Assembly: GCF_000215085.1 (NCBI RefSeq)
Contig: NC_015589.1
Span: forward strand, 3,732,120 to 3,796,119
DNA length: 64,000 nucleotides
Direction of reading: 5' to 3'
From: Desulforamulus ruminis DSM 2154
GTDB taxonomy: Bacteria > Bacillota > Desulfotomaculia > Desulfotomaculales > Desulfotomaculaceae
Shown: piece after piece, positions 20,233 through 31,392 of the stretch
Layout of the letters: the number at the start of each line of letters is the position of its first letter
Position numbering within the stretch: the stretch's first letter is position 1
Translations under genes and position numbers: made by a program
The notes under the pieces: model-generated
What the model saw: the letters and a program-made list of their open reading frames with translations, nothing else
Databases searched by the model: none
Told to the model about the DNA's origin: nothing

Positions 20233-20261
20233 TTGACGTAGCCCAGCGAAACTTTTATTTA
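20233..20261 (+). promoter_or_regulatory. Possible plus-strand promoter, convergent to the SpoIIQ-like gene
   Basis: TTGACG and TATTTA are spaced 17 bp apart on the plus strand. They are followed by AGGAGGG at 20271-20277 and an ATG at 20286, opening a 64-codon frame to 20480 that overlaps the SpoIIQ-like gene antisense. The match could be chance in A+T-rich DNA, and I do not claim a gene here. Confidence 0.25.
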
Positions 20262-20303
20262 AATATATGCAGGAGGGTAGTAGAAATGCCACAAAACAAA
20301 AAG

Positions 20304-20328
20304 AAAATGGCCGGTAAACGGCCATTTT
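20304..20328 (-). terminator. Terminator of the SpoIIQ-like gene
   Basis: A perfect 9 bp stem AAAATGGCC/GGCCATTTT with a 7 nt loop, followed on the minus strand by CTTTTTGTTTTG. It lies 23 bp past the stop at 20352. Confidence 0.85.
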
Positions 20329-20351
20329 CATTGGCTAGGACAATCTATTTT

Positions 20352-21047
20352 TTATTTCCAGTAAGTATTGGGGTCCACAGGTTCCCCATCCTTGGTTACT
20401 TTAAAGAACAGGTGATTCTGATTAATCCCGTTTATTCTATTGTAAGCACCCAGAGTACCGATGACGGCATCCCGGGATAGTCTCTCTCCGGCTTTAACCA
20501 CGACTTGTTCCAATCCGCTGTAGATCGTTTCCCAGCCGTCGCCGTGGTTCACCGTGACCTGTTGGGTGCCGTTCTCCGCTGTGCTTACCAGGGATACGGT
20601 ACCCGGAAGGGCGGCTTTGATTTCTGCCCCGGGATTGGCAGCCAAGGCCACTCCACTATTATACCGGTAGTCCTGGAACACTTCGGAAAAGCTCATGCCC
20701 ACGCCGGTAAGGGCATGACCCATGACCGGTTTCACCATTTCCTCCGGATTTACCGGCGTTTGTACAACCGCCTTTTCCAACGGTTCCTGAACGCCGGAAG
20801 TGTTTTGTTCAGAAACCGGCTGGTTTTCTGTCTTCTGGACAGCCGGTGGACTGGTGATTGCCAGAGTGGTATTGGGTTGGTTGTGCCAGCTATAAAAGAG
20901 GTACGCGGACAACAGGGAGAGGGACAACACAAATCCAATCAAGGCCACGGTGTTAAGCTGGTTATTTTTAAACAGCCATCTTTTCAGCCATTCCCGATAT
21001 TTTCTAATTGGGTTCTGATCGCGCAAGCTATCTTCAAAGGGCCACAT
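20352..21047 (-). CDS. SpoIIQ-like membrane M23 peptidase-fold protein
   Basis: 231 aa from the ATG at 21047, which has GAGGTGAT seven bases upstream; the upstream ATG at 21071 lacks a site. One transmembrane helix near residues 32-52 is followed by a Pro/Gln/Thr linker and a C-terminal M23 (LytM-like) domain. The usual zinc motif HxGxD is replaced by NSGVAL and the final HxH by HLF, so endopeptidase activity looks lost. SpoIIQ of Bacillus, also degenerate, forms the forespore side of the SpoIIQ-SpoIIIAH channel during engulfment. The position between spoIID and spoIIID supports this role. Confidence 0.75.
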   Translation of the reverse strand: MWPFEDSLRDQNPIRKYREWLKRWLFKNNQLNTVALIGFVLSLSLLSAYLFYSWHNQPNTTLAITSPPAVQKTENQPVSEQNTSGVQEPLEKAVVQTPVNPEEMVKPVMGHALTGVGMSFSEVFQDYRYNSGVALAANPGAEIKAALPGTVSLVSTAENGTQQVTVNHGDGWETIYSGLEQVVVKAGERLSRDAVIGTLGAYNRINGINQNHLFFKVTKDGEPVDPNTYWK

Positions 21048-21105
21048 TATCAGATCACCTCGGTTACTCATTTAGTTAGAGTATGGCCGAAAGCGATTGA
21101 TTTTA

Positions 21106-21330
21106 TACTCATAAGGATTTCTTTGGGGCAAGTTGTTAGCCTAATTAGCATTTCCTTAGGTCCTGCCTATTGGGCCCTTCTTTTGGGTCCTGTTGTTAGA
21201 CTTGTTAGCATTCCTTTGGGGTCTAGTGTTTTTTCTACAGGATCCGTGAGTATAGCCCGCAAGGCCAGCAACAGGACCCTCAAGGAACGCCTCAGAGTCT
21301 GGACCCGGGAGCACTACTTACAAGACTAGT
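21106..21330. repeat. Palindromic intergenic repeat, copy A
   Basis: About 220 bp between the SpoIIQ-like gene and spoIID. The left arm carries tandem units with GGGTCCTGTTGTTAG at about 21185; the right arm carries the inverse (GCCAGCAACAGGACCC near 21263-21278). The arms would fold into a long cruciform or RNA hairpin around an A+T-rich centre at 21228-21236. Its outer right edge includes the TAG stop of spoIID at 21326-21328. Confidence 0.8.
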
Positions 21331-22303
21331 CCATCGACACAATCTCCACGCCGGTGTAGTAATGTTGAAGAATTTGTTTGTAGTCTTTGCCCTGCTGGGC
21401 CATGCCTTTGGCGCCGTATTGGCATAGTCCCACCCCATGGCCGTAGCCCCGGGTGGTAAAGGTAATTTTATCTCCTTTTATTTCCCAGGTAATCCGGGTG
21501 GACCGCAGACCCAGGATTTCCCGCAGCATGGTGGCGGGATAGGTCTTGCTGCCGATTTTTATTTCCTTGGGACGGCCGGTGCCGGTTTCTTTGGTAACCA
21601 GAACGGGTATGGCCTTGTTGCCGGCAACCACCGGGGTGGCTGAAAGGTTTGTTTTCAATTTTTGGTCCAATTCCGCCAAGGTGAAGGTTACCTGACGATC
21701 CGGGTTGGGGTCGGCATTGTAAGGACAGTCCACTCCTTTCAGGTAGGGAGCCGAGGCGGCCCATACGTCTTCGGCATTTTCAGTGCCCCCGCCGCAGGAA
21801 GCGTGAAAGGCCGGAAAGATCAGTTGATTTTGATAGGTAATAACCTGCCCTTTGGTGCTGTCCACCGCCCATTTTATTTTATAGTAATATTCCATGAATT
21901 TAACCGGGCCCCAGCGATTTTTCATTTCTTCCCGGGAAATCCAGGCCTGACCCTCTTTGGGATCGCTGGAAACATCCGCTCCGGGGTGTTTGTTGTTGGC
22001 CACCCCGCCGGGCACCATGCGCTGCATGATGAAGGTACGGGCCGCCACCGCCTGAGCCTTTAAGGCTTCCACAGGAAAAGAAGCCGGCATTTCGGCAGCC
22101 ACAACCCCCAGGAGATATTCATTCATGGGGAGTTTTATAATTTGACCGGTTTCATGATTGTACATGCTTACGGCTGCCTCTTGTGTTTTAATTTGGGCCG
22201 GTTTCAACCACTGGGCCAATTTTAAGGAAAAGGTTGGAAAAGCTACAATTAGAACGATTATTCCCACCAAGGCCAGTCCGATTTTACGAAGCAAAGGATT
22301 CAC
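21326..22303 (-). CDS. spoIID: Stage II sporulation protein D (lytic transglycosylase)
   Basis: 325 aa membrane-anchored enzyme that cuts peptidoglycan glycan strands during engulfment, working with SpoIIM and SpoIIP. An N-terminal transmembrane helix (8-26) precedes the SpoIID domain, whose catalytic Glu lies in VVAAEMPASFPVEALKAQA near residues 87-105. The C-terminal GHGVGLCQYGAKGMAQ motif is also typical. It follows murA as in Bacillus. The TAG stop is contributed by the adjoining repeat copy A. No clear sigma-E promoter could be defined in the 65 bp upstream of its start. Confidence 0.93.
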   Translation of the reverse strand: MNPLLRKIGLALVGIIVLIVAFPTFSLKLAQWLKPAQIKTQEAAVSMYNHETGQIIKLPMNEYLLGVVAAEMPASFPVEALKAQAVAARTFIMQRMVPGGVANNKHPGADVSSDPKEGQAWISREEMKNRWGPVKFMEYYYKIKWAVDSTKGQVITYQNQLIFPAFHASCGGGTENAEDVWAASAPYLKGVDCPYNADPNPDRQVTFTLAELDQKLKTNLSATPVVAGNKAIPVLVTKETGTGRPKEIKIGSKTYPATMLREILGLRSTRITWEIKGDKITFTTRGYGHGVGLCQYGAKGMAQQGKDYKQILQHYYTGVEIVSMD

Positions 22304-22368
22304 CTCTAATGCATTAATATGATTTTGTGAGACACACCTCGCTTGCTAAATAACCAGCATGTCCCCTT

Positions 22369-22421
22369 ACAAATATATGAGGGCAGATGGCTATTTATTC
22401 CATCTGCCCTCATATATTTGT
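22369..22421 (-). terminator. Long perfect hairpin after murA
   Basis: Arms of 22 bp (22369-22390 and 22400-22421, core GAGGGCAGATGG) pair perfectly around a 9 nt loop, starting 7 bp past the murA stop. The minus-strand U-tract is weak, as the stem end itself is A+T rich (ATATATTTGT). It may terminate murA or protect its 3' end. Confidence 0.7.
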
Positions 22422-22428
22422 ATCTTTT

Positions 22429-23703
22429 TCAACCCACTCCGGCGGGAACACATTCTTCCACCCGGCGGATATTGGCTCCAATGCCCTGAAGTTTTTCGAT
22501 AAAATTTTCGTATCCCCGGTCAATGTGATGGATGTTGGATACTTCCGTTTCTCCTTCACTGATCAGGCCGGCCAGTACCAGGGAAGCGCCTGCCCTTAAA
22601 TCAGTGGCTTTTACCTGAGCCCCGGTGAGCCTCTTTACACCCTGCACAATGGCGGTTCTTCCTTCAATTTTTATTTTGGCCCCCATGCGTTTCAACTCGT
22701 TTACGTGCATGAAACGGTTTTCAAAGACGGTTTCGGTAATGATGCTGGTGCCCTCGGCCACCGAGGTAAGGGCCATAATCTGGGCCTGCATGTCGGTGGG
22801 AAAACCGGGGTAAGGCATGGTCTTTATGTCAATTCCTTTGATTCGGCCATGGCCATATACCCGGATGCCGTTCTCCTCTTCCACCAGTTCCACCCCGGCC
22901 TCGGTCAGTTTTGCCATCACCGGCTTCAGGTGGTCCACAATGATGTTTTCCACCAGCACCTGACCCTTGGTGATGGCCGCAGCCACCAGATAGGTTCCGG
23001 CTTCGATGCGGTCCGGAATAACCGCATGGGTGGCTCCGTTCAATCCTGGCACGCCGTCAATGCGGATCACCTTGGTGCCGGCTCCTTTAATTTTTGCCCC
23101 CATGGAGTTCAGGTAATTGGCCAGGTCCACAATTTCCGGTTCTTCCGCAGCATTTTCAATGCAGGTCTGACCTCTGGCCAGTACAGCAGCCATCATAATG
23201 TTTTCAGTGGCCCCAACGCTGGGAAAGTCTAAGTAAATCTTTGCTCCTTTTAATTCCCTGGCAACTGCTTCGATATAGCCGGAACCATAGCGAATATCTG
23301 CCCCCAGGGCGGCAAAACCCTTTAGATGCAGGTCAATGGGCCGGGTGCCGATGGCACAGCCGCCGGGCAGGGAGATTCTCGCCTTGCCGGCCCGGGCCAG
23401 CAAGGGCCCCAAGACCAGAAAGGACGCCCTCATTTTACGCACATATTCATAGGGAGCCTCGGTCTGCGTTAAGTCGGGAACCTTTATGGATAACTCACCC
23501 GGGTTTCGTTCTATTCTGGCTCCCAGATGCTCCAGCACCGAGCTGATGATTCCCACATCCGCCAGATTTGGCACATCCAACAGACGGGTGGGGGATTCTG
23601 TTAGCAGTGAAGCGGCCAGTATCGGCAAAACCGCATTCTTGGCACCGCTAACCCGTATATTTCCTTCCAGAGGCTTGCTGCCGTTGACAATAATTTTTTC
23701 CAA
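22429..23703 (-). CDS. murA: UDP-N-acetylglucosamine 1-carboxyvinyltransferase
   Basis: First committed step of peptidoglycan synthesis: enolpyruvyl transfer from PEP to UDP-GlcNAc in the cytoplasm. The TTG at 23703 is chosen because AGGAGA lies six bases upstream and the protein then begins MEKIIVNG, the family's usual start; the in-frame ATG at 23724 falls in repeat DNA. The 424 aa protein has Lys22-Asn23 and the catalytic Cys116 in GGCAIGTRP, which is the fosfomycin target residue. Located between the atp operon and spoIID, it corresponds to Bacillus murAA. Confidence 0.93.
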   Translation of the reverse strand: MEKIIVNGSKPLEGNIRVSGAKNAVLPILAASLLTESPTRLLDVPNLADVGIISSVLEHLGARIERNPGELSIKVPDLTQTEAPYEYVRKMRASFLVLGPLLARAGKARISLPGGCAIGTRPIDLHLKGFAALGADIRYGSGYIEAVARELKGAKIYLDFPSVGATENIMMAAVLARGQTCIENAAEEPEIVDLANYLNSMGAKIKGAGTKVIRIDGVPGLNGATHAVIPDRIEAGTYLVAAAITKGQVLVENIIVDHLKPVMAKLTEAGVELVEEENGIRVYGHGRIKGIDIKTMPYPGFPTDMQAQIMALTSVAEGTSIITETVFENRFMHVNELKRMGAKIKIEGRTAIVQGVKRLTGAQVKATDLRAGASLVLAGLISEGETEVSNIHHIDRGYENFIEKLQGIGANIRRVEECVPAGVG

Positions 23704-23719
23704 TGTTCTTCTCCTGATA

Positions 23720-23916
23720 GGCATTCCTTTTAGGCCTAGTTGCTAGACTTATAAGTAAAACTTTGGGGTCCTGTTGTTAGACTGATAGGTATTCCCCTTG
23801 GGTCCAGTAGAAGTATCCTTTTTACAGGACCTATGAGCATAGCCCCTAAGTCTAGCAGCAAGACCCATAAACATTGCCCTTGAGGCTAGTAGACCCCAAA
23901 GGAATACCTACAAGTT
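23720..23916. repeat. Palindromic intergenic repeat, copy B
   Basis: About 195 bp between atpC and murA. Left arm: GGCCTAGTTGCTAG and GGGTCCTGTTGTTAG; right arm: CTAGCAGCAAGACCC and CTAGTAGACCCCAAAGG in inverse orientation, around the centre at about 23820-23835. It starts directly upstream of the murA ribosome site and provides a spurious ATG at 23724. Confidence 0.8.
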
Positions 23917-23948
23917 CCAGTATTGCCACATCCTCCGCCGGAAATACA

Positions 23949-23983
23949 AAAAGCCAGGATAGTTCAATACTATCCTGGCTTTT
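23949..23983 (-). terminator. Terminator of the atp operon
   Basis: A perfect 15 bp stem (core GCCAGGATAGT) with a 5 nt loop, followed on the minus strand by TTTTTGTATTT, 9 bp past the atpC stop. It is one of the strongest terminators in the window and ends the ten-gene ATP synthase operon. Confidence 0.93.
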
Positions 23984-23991
23984 AGGGCTGC

Positions 23992-24390
23992 TTATTCGGC
24001 AGCTTTAATTCGGTTAAGCGCCTTGGTTAGGGCAATTTCCGCCCTGGCGACATCGATCTCGGCATTTTTGGCGGCCAAGCGCTGCTCAGCGCGCTGTTTG
24101 GCCTCTTTTGCCCGCTCGACATTAATTTGATCGGCCCGTTCGGCGGTGTCAGCCAGAACAACCACTCGGCTGTTCTTAACTTCCATGAACCCACCGCTGA
24201 CGGCCACTTTAAAGAATTTACCGCCCTGCTGCACTCTCATAACGCCTACTTTGAGGGCTGTTACCAGAGGAGCGTGTTCAGGCAAGACACCGAGCTCACC
24301 GGCGGCACCGGGTGCCACGATGAATTCAATCTCTTCACTGAAGACAACTTTTTCAGGAGTGACGATATCAAGGCGTTGGGTTTTAGCCAT
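23992..24390 (-). CDS. atpC: F1Fo ATP synthase subunit epsilon
   Basis: 132 aa central-stalk subunit that modulates ATPase activity. The N-terminal beta domain contains GELGVLPEHAPLVTAL (31-46), and the C-terminal helical hairpin spans about 85-130 (ERADQINVERAKEAKQRAEQ). It starts 2 bp after the atpD stop and is the last gene of the operon, just before the terminator. Confidence 0.95.
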   Translation of the reverse strand: MAKTQRLDIVTPEKVVFSEEIEFIVAPGAAGELGVLPEHAPLVTALKVGVMRVQQGGKFFKVAVSGGFMEVKNSRVVVLADTAERADQINVERAKEAKQRAEQRLAAKNAEIDVARAEIALTKALNRIKAAE

Positions 24391-24392
24391 GA

Positions 24393-25841
<1,449 letters not shown>

Positions 25842-25855
25842 TTAAAACCTCTTGT

Positions 25856-26707
25856 TTATTCCAGTGCCGCGGCTCCGCCAACAATCTCGGAGATTTCCTT
25901 GGTGATGGCAGCCTGACGGGCACGGTTCAAGGACAGAGTTAATTTATTAATCATATCCTTGGCGTTCTTGGTAGCGGAATCCATGGCCGTCATCCGGGCA
26001 CCCTGCTCGCCGGCCTTCGCTTCCAGCATGGCGCGGAAGACCGTTGATTCCACATAGGTGGGTAATAGCTCTGATAGGACGGCCTCGGCAGAAGGTTCGT
26101 AGATGTATTCCACCTTCGGACCCTTCGATTCCTCAGCGGGAGTCTCCACCGGCAGCAGTTTTACTGTAACCGGCCGCTGGGTGAGAACATTAACGAATTC
26201 GCTGAATACCAGAAAGACTTCGTCAAAGTCCCCGGCCACATATTTGTCCATAACAAATTTGGCAATCTCCTTGGCCTGTGAAAACTGAATATTTTCACCT
26301 AAACCAACGTAAGAAGCTGCTATATCAAATCCGCGGCGGGTAAAAAAGTCCCTGGACTTCCGTCCGACTCCCACAACAGAAGACTTGCTGCGGTCTGTTA
26401 CTTCACCGGCGGCGCGGCGTAACACGTTGGCGTTAAAGCCCCCGCAAAGACCCCGGTCTGCGGTAATAACCACATAGGCGGTCTTTTTAACTTCCCGAAC
26501 TTCCAGCAGCGGATGACTGGCTCCGCCGCTGGCGGCAGCCACACGGCTGAGCACCTCTCTAATCTTGAGGGCAAAAGGACGGGCGGAGGTAACGGCCTCT
26601 TGAGCACGACGCAGCTTGGCAGCAGCAACCATTTTCATGGCTTTGGTGATTTGCTGGGTATTCTTAACACTCTTAATCCGGCGCCTAATATCTTGCGCAC
26701 TGGCCAT
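25856..26707 (-). CDS. atpG: F1Fo ATP synthase subunit gamma
   Basis: 283 aa rotor shaft made of N- and C-terminal helices ([20 protein letters not shown] at 7-26 and [18 protein letters not shown] near the end) that form the coiled coil inside the alpha/beta hexamer, with a central Rossmann-like domain ([15 protein letters not shown]). Standard length and position between atpA and atpD. Confidence 0.96.
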   Translation of the reverse strand: MASAQDIRRRIKSVKNTQQITKAMKMVAAAKLRRAQEAVTSARPFALKIREVLSRVAAASGGASHPLLEVREVKKTAYVVITADRGLCGGFNANVLRRAAGEVTDRSKSSVVGVGRKSRDFFTRRGFDIAASYVGLGENIQFSQAKEIAKFVMDKYVAGDFDEVFLVFSEFVNVLTQRPVTVKLLPVETPAEESKGPKVEYIYEPSAEAVLSELLPTYVESTVFRAMLEAKAGEQGARMTAMDSATKNAKDMINKLTLSLNRARQAAITKEISEIVGGAAALE

Positions 26708-26749
26708 CTACTCAATCACCACCTTAACTCCCCTTGACCTAAGTCTTTC

Positions 26750-28255
<1,506 letters not shown>

Positions 28256-28276
28256 CTACTGGTTCACCCCTATCTA

Positions 28277-28822
28277 TTAACTGGTTTTTGACATGAGGCG
28301 TGATTTGAGGGTAGCAAGACGGGTCTTGATACTGCCGTCTATAATCTTATCGCCAATACGAACTACCACGCCGCCGATCAGGGAAGGATCCACCATAAAG
28401 ACAGGGTCCACTTCCTTGCCGGACAGCTTTGTCAGTACTTTCAGAATTTCTTGCTTTTGCTCTTCCCCAAGTTCAACGGCCGAGGTAATGCTGGCAGCCG
28501 CGGTATTGCGGGCTGCATTGGCCAGAGCCACAAACTCGGCGGCAATGCCGGAAAAATAGTTTTCCCTGCGCTTATCTACTACAAGACCAAGGAAATTGAT
28601 GGTCTCCTGGGATACTTTATCGCCAAAAATGGCTTTTAACAGTTCTTTTTTCTGGCCGGGTAACACCTGGGGATGATACAATGCCTTTTGGAGTTCCCTG
28701 GACCCTTCAATTGCTTCCGCCACACCCTTCATTTCCTTTTCCAGGACTTCCAGGGTATTCTTGGCTACGGCAATTTCATACAGAGCCTGGGCATAACGTC
28801 TTGCCACAGCTCCTCTTAACAT
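28277..28822 (-). CDS. atpH: F1Fo ATP synthase subunit delta
   Basis: 181 aa peripheral-stalk subunit joining F1 to the b subunits. The N-terminal helical bundle begins GAVARRYAQALYEIA, and the C-terminal segment PSLIGGVVVRIGDKIIDGS is the family signature. Its start overlaps the atpF end by 7 bp, implying coupled translation. Confidence 0.95.
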   Translation of the reverse strand: MLRGAVARRYAQALYEIAVAKNTLEVLEKEMKGVAEAIEGSRELQKALYHPQVLPGQKKELLKAIFGDKVSQETINFLGLVVDKRRENYFSGIAAEFVALANAARNTAAASITSAVELGEEQKQEILKVLTKLSGKEVDPVFMVDPSLIGGVVVRIGDKIIDGSIKTRLATLKSRLMSKTS

Positions 28823-29340
28823 GGCAGATCCCCTGCCTCTTTAACAAATTTGTTAACCAGATCCTTTTGAATATCATCATTAAGTTTCTGGTCAATAATT
28901 TTGCCAGCCACTAAAATGGAGAGAGTAGCAACCTGGTCTCTCAGTTCGGAAACAGCCTTTTCCTTCTCGCGCTGGATTTCTACCACCGCAGAATCCTTTA
29001 CGCGATTGGCTTCAGCCTTAGCAGCTTCAATAATTTGCTGGGCCTGTTCTTCGGCGTTCTTGGTGGCCTTGGCCATAATTTCTGCGGCCTCTTCCCGGGT
29101 ACGCTTCAGTTCGGCCTGTAAGGAAGCACGCAGTTGTTCTGCTTGCTTTTTATCTTCTTCGGCGGCAGCAATGCTGCTTTCGATCAACTCCTTACGTTTT
29201 TCCAGCATGTTCATAAACGGCTTATAGGCTACCGCCCGGAGCAGGATTAATAAGACCAGGAAGTTGAACATCTGGGCTAATATCGTTCCATTAAAACCTA
29301 AGCTCTCCACAAATTCCCCTCCTTCCGTCTGGGCGGACAA
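28816..29340 (-). CDS. atpF: F1Fo ATP synthase subunit b
   Basis: 174 aa with one N-terminal transmembrane helix (about 18-36, NGTILAQMFNFLVLLILL) and a long charged Ala/Glu/Lys-rich coiled coil, the peripheral stalk. It lies between atpE and atpH. Only one b gene is present, so the stalk should be a homodimer. Confidence 0.95.
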   Translation of the reverse strand: MSAQTEGGEFVESLGFNGTILAQMFNFLVLLILLRAVAYKPFMNMLEKRKELIESSIAAAEEDKKQAEQLRASLQAELKRTREEAAEIMAKATKNAEEQAQQIIEAAKAEANRVKDSAVVEIQREKEKAVSELRDQVATLSILVAGKIIDQKLNDDIQKDLVNKFVKEAGDLPC

Positions 29341-29420
29341 TAAGGAAGGCGACGGCGGGCTTGGAGTGCATTTAAGCCCGCCGTATCGCCCCTGTCCTTA
29401 CGTAAAAAAAATTCTTTTGA

Positions 29421-29654
29421 TTAACCGAGTTTACCAAACAGCATGAAGGCAAGTACTACAGCAATAATGGGGATGGATTCAATCAGACCGACAGAGATAA
29501 ACATGGTGGTTTGAATGGTACCTTTAGCTTCAGGCTGACGAGCAATGGACTCGATCGCCTTGCCGGTGCAGATACCGTCACCAACAGCGGCACCCAGAGC
29601 ACCCAGACCAACGGCCAAACCAGTGGCGATAGCAGCAGCAGCTCCAACTTCCAT
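29421..29654 (-). CDS. atpE: F1Fo ATP synthase subunit c
   Basis: 77 aa hairpin of two membrane helices forming the ion-translocating ring. The loop ARQPEAKG is at 38-45. The ion-binding carboxylate is Glu59, followed by Ser60 (LIESIP), and helix 1 has Asp26 (VGDGI) where sodium enzymes such as that of Ilyobacter carry Gln. An E-S pair is typical of Na+ rings, but the Gln is missing, so coupling ion is undecided between H+ and Na+. It lies between atpB and atpF. Confidence 0.96.
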   Translation of the reverse strand: MEVGAAAAIATGLAVGLGALGAAVGDGICTGKAIESIARQPEAKGTIQTTMFISVGLIESIPIIAVVLAFMLFGKLG

Positions 29655-29693
29655 TTTTTCTCCTCCTTTCGTAAAATGTTAAAAACCTAAACC

Positions 29694-30485
29694 CTAATGG
29701 TCAGCATCGTGATGTGCAGCAAATTGTGAAACGTATGCGATGGTCAGCATCGCGAACACAAAGGCCTGAACAAAGCCTACGAACACTGAGAAAGCTAACC
29801 AGATAACCGACGGAATAAATCCACCAAACACATAGGCATTGATGCTGATTAGACCCAACAGTACGGCAATAAGCACTTCACCGGCAAAGATATTCCCGTA
29901 AAGACGGAAGGCCAGTGTAACCGGTCTGGCTATTTCTTCAATCAGGTGAATCACCACAAAGGGCTTAAAGGGCTGGAAATAGTGACCGATGTGCTTGCCG
30001 ACACCATTGGCCTTGAGCCCGTGGTAATGAATCAAAAGTACCACGATAAGGGCCAAACCAAAGGTTGTGTTTTTATCCGCCGTGGGAGAACTTAATGTAG
30101 GAATCAGACCCAGTAAGTTAGAAAAGGCAATATAAATAAAGAAGGTCACGATAATGGGCATCATGGCCGCCCCCAGCTTGTTGCCCAGGTTGCCAAACAC
30201 CTGCCCGCCCAGAAAATCCCACAACATTTCAAAGGTGGCCTGTCCCTTTCTGGGACTTCTGATATCCAGATTCCTGGTACAGCTCCAGGCAAATAATAAA
30301 ACCAGTGCCATGGCGATCCAGGTCATAATCATGGTCCTGGGGCTGATGCTAAGGCCCGCAATGTGCCAGTACTTATCGTAGTCGGTAAATAACGGAATGT
30401 TCCAAAGATTCAGAGCCTGCTCTACCTGATGCAGCATATCGTGGCTTTCGCCTGCTGCATGGGCAGCTCCCGCAGCGCTACTCAT
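29694..30485 (-). CDS. atpB: F1Fo ATP synthase subunit a
   Basis: 263 aa membrane subunit with about six helices that provides the ion half-channels. The essential Arg is in PVTLAFRLYGNIFAGE. The N-terminal 25 residues are His/Ala-rich (MSSAAGAAHAAGESHDMLHQ). The start overlaps the atpI stop by 4 bp (ATGA). Confidence 0.95.
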   Translation of the reverse strand: MSSAAGAAHAAGESHDMLHQVEQALNLWNIPLFTDYDKYWHIAGLSISPRTMIMTWIAMALVLLFAWSCTRNLDIRSPRKGQATFEMLWDFLGGQVFGNLGNKLGAAMMPIIVTFFIYIAFSNLLGLIPTLSSPTADKNTTFGLALIVVLLIHYHGLKANGVGKHIGHYFQPFKPFVVIHLIEEIARPVTLAFRLYGNIFAGEVLIAVLLGLISINAYVFGGFIPSVIWLAFSVFVGFVQAFVFAMLTIAYVSQFAAHHDADH

Positions 30486-30940
30486 GCGTTTTCACCCCCT
30501 TCACGTTGAAATGGTTTAACTTTATTATTGAGAGAATCTTGTTTTAAGATACTCTCTTTAATGACGGTGATGAAAAAGTCGGAGATAGAAAGTACCGGGG
30601 CAACAAACAAGCCTACCGCTGTGGCATTCACGCTGATACCCGGAATCTTGATCGACAACCACAGGGTGGCCATGATAATGATTAATCGGATGTAAAAACC
30701 CCTGCGCATATAAGAAATGGCTTTGCCTATATCTTTGATGGCAGCAACCTTTTTTATGCGGCGGCTCAGTAAAATGGCATTCTGCAGGCTGACCAGGGTC
30801 CCCACCAGCAATCCTTTGTAAACAGGATTACCGATGTCCAACACGACCATGAGCATAATAAAAGCTACAATAATGGCCGTTGATTTAACCGTCCGCCGCA
30901 GTTGCGTTTCCAAGCCGGGCATAATACCGGATTCCAGCAT
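30482..30940 (-). CDS. atpI: ATP synthase protein I
   Basis: 152 aa membrane protein with four predicted helices, matching the AtpI family that helps assemble the c-ring. It follows atpZ by 4 bp and overlaps atpB by 4 bp. Function is inferred from position and hydropathy; sequence conservation in this family is low. Confidence 0.82.
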   Translation of the reverse strand: MLESGIMPGLETQLRRTVKSTAIIVAFIMLMVVLDIGNPVYKGLLVGTLVSLQNAILLSRRIKKVAAIKDIGKAISYMRRGFYIRLIIIMATLWLSIKIPGISVNATAVGLFVAPVLSISDFFITVIKESILKQDSLNNKVKPFQREGGENA

Positions 30941-30944
30941 TTAA

Positions 30945-31175
30945 TCACCCCTCGTCCTTCTTGCGAAAGGTCTCCAGGATTCGGATGACCCCCCACATAC
31001 CGCCGGCCATGCCCAGAACAAGCCCCAGGAGCATCAGCCATGGATCGGTATGGAATTTGCCATCTGCCCACCGCCCTATCATGAAACCAATCACCGTGGT
31101 GGCGGCCATTTCTACACTGATGGAGGAAGCCATCGCCAAAGCTCTTAAAGGACCACCCTTTCCTTCTTCATTCAT
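30945..31175 (-). CDS. atpZ: AtpZ-type ATP synthase accessory protein
   Basis: 76 aa with two transmembrane helices and the family-typical central segment GFMIGRWADGKFHTDPWLM. In other bacteria AtpZ works with AtpI as a small channel or assembly factor for the synthase. First gene of the operon, with AAGGAGG upstream of the ATG. Confidence 0.85.
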   Translation of the reverse strand: MNEEGKGGPLRALAMASSISVEMAATTVIGFMIGRWADGKFHTDPWLMLLGLVLGMAGGMWGVIRILETFRKKDEG

Positions 31176-31218
31176 TTGGCGGGTTGATTCCTCCTTATCT
31201 TCCTTGGCTAAATACTTT

Positions 31219-31247
31219 ATTCACAATACCCAACGGGCTAGAGTCAA
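31219..31247 (-). promoter_or_regulatory. Candidate promoter of the atp operon
   Basis: On the minus strand TTGACT is followed after 17 bp by GTGAAT (or, at 18 bp, TGAATA), about 45 bp upstream of atpZ. The -35 is good, the -10 poor. The remainder of the 217 bp gap to wecB is very A+T rich, with a small palindrome AGATATATCT near 31275. Confidence 0.35.
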
Positions 31248-31392
31248 TATTAATTTGTCATCTAAATGGTGTTTTAGATATATCTTCTACAGAGTTGCTG
31301 TTTTTCCTCTAACCTACGGGGCATTTTAGCCAATTTTTTAAATAATTTTTTAATCTTTTAGCCATATTTATCCTTTTTTAAATAAATTTGTA

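Noticed and set aside
23704-23724. ATG at 23724 as murA start
   Set aside because: It lies in repeat DNA, and the TTG at 23703 has the better ribosome site and gives the family-standard N-terminus.
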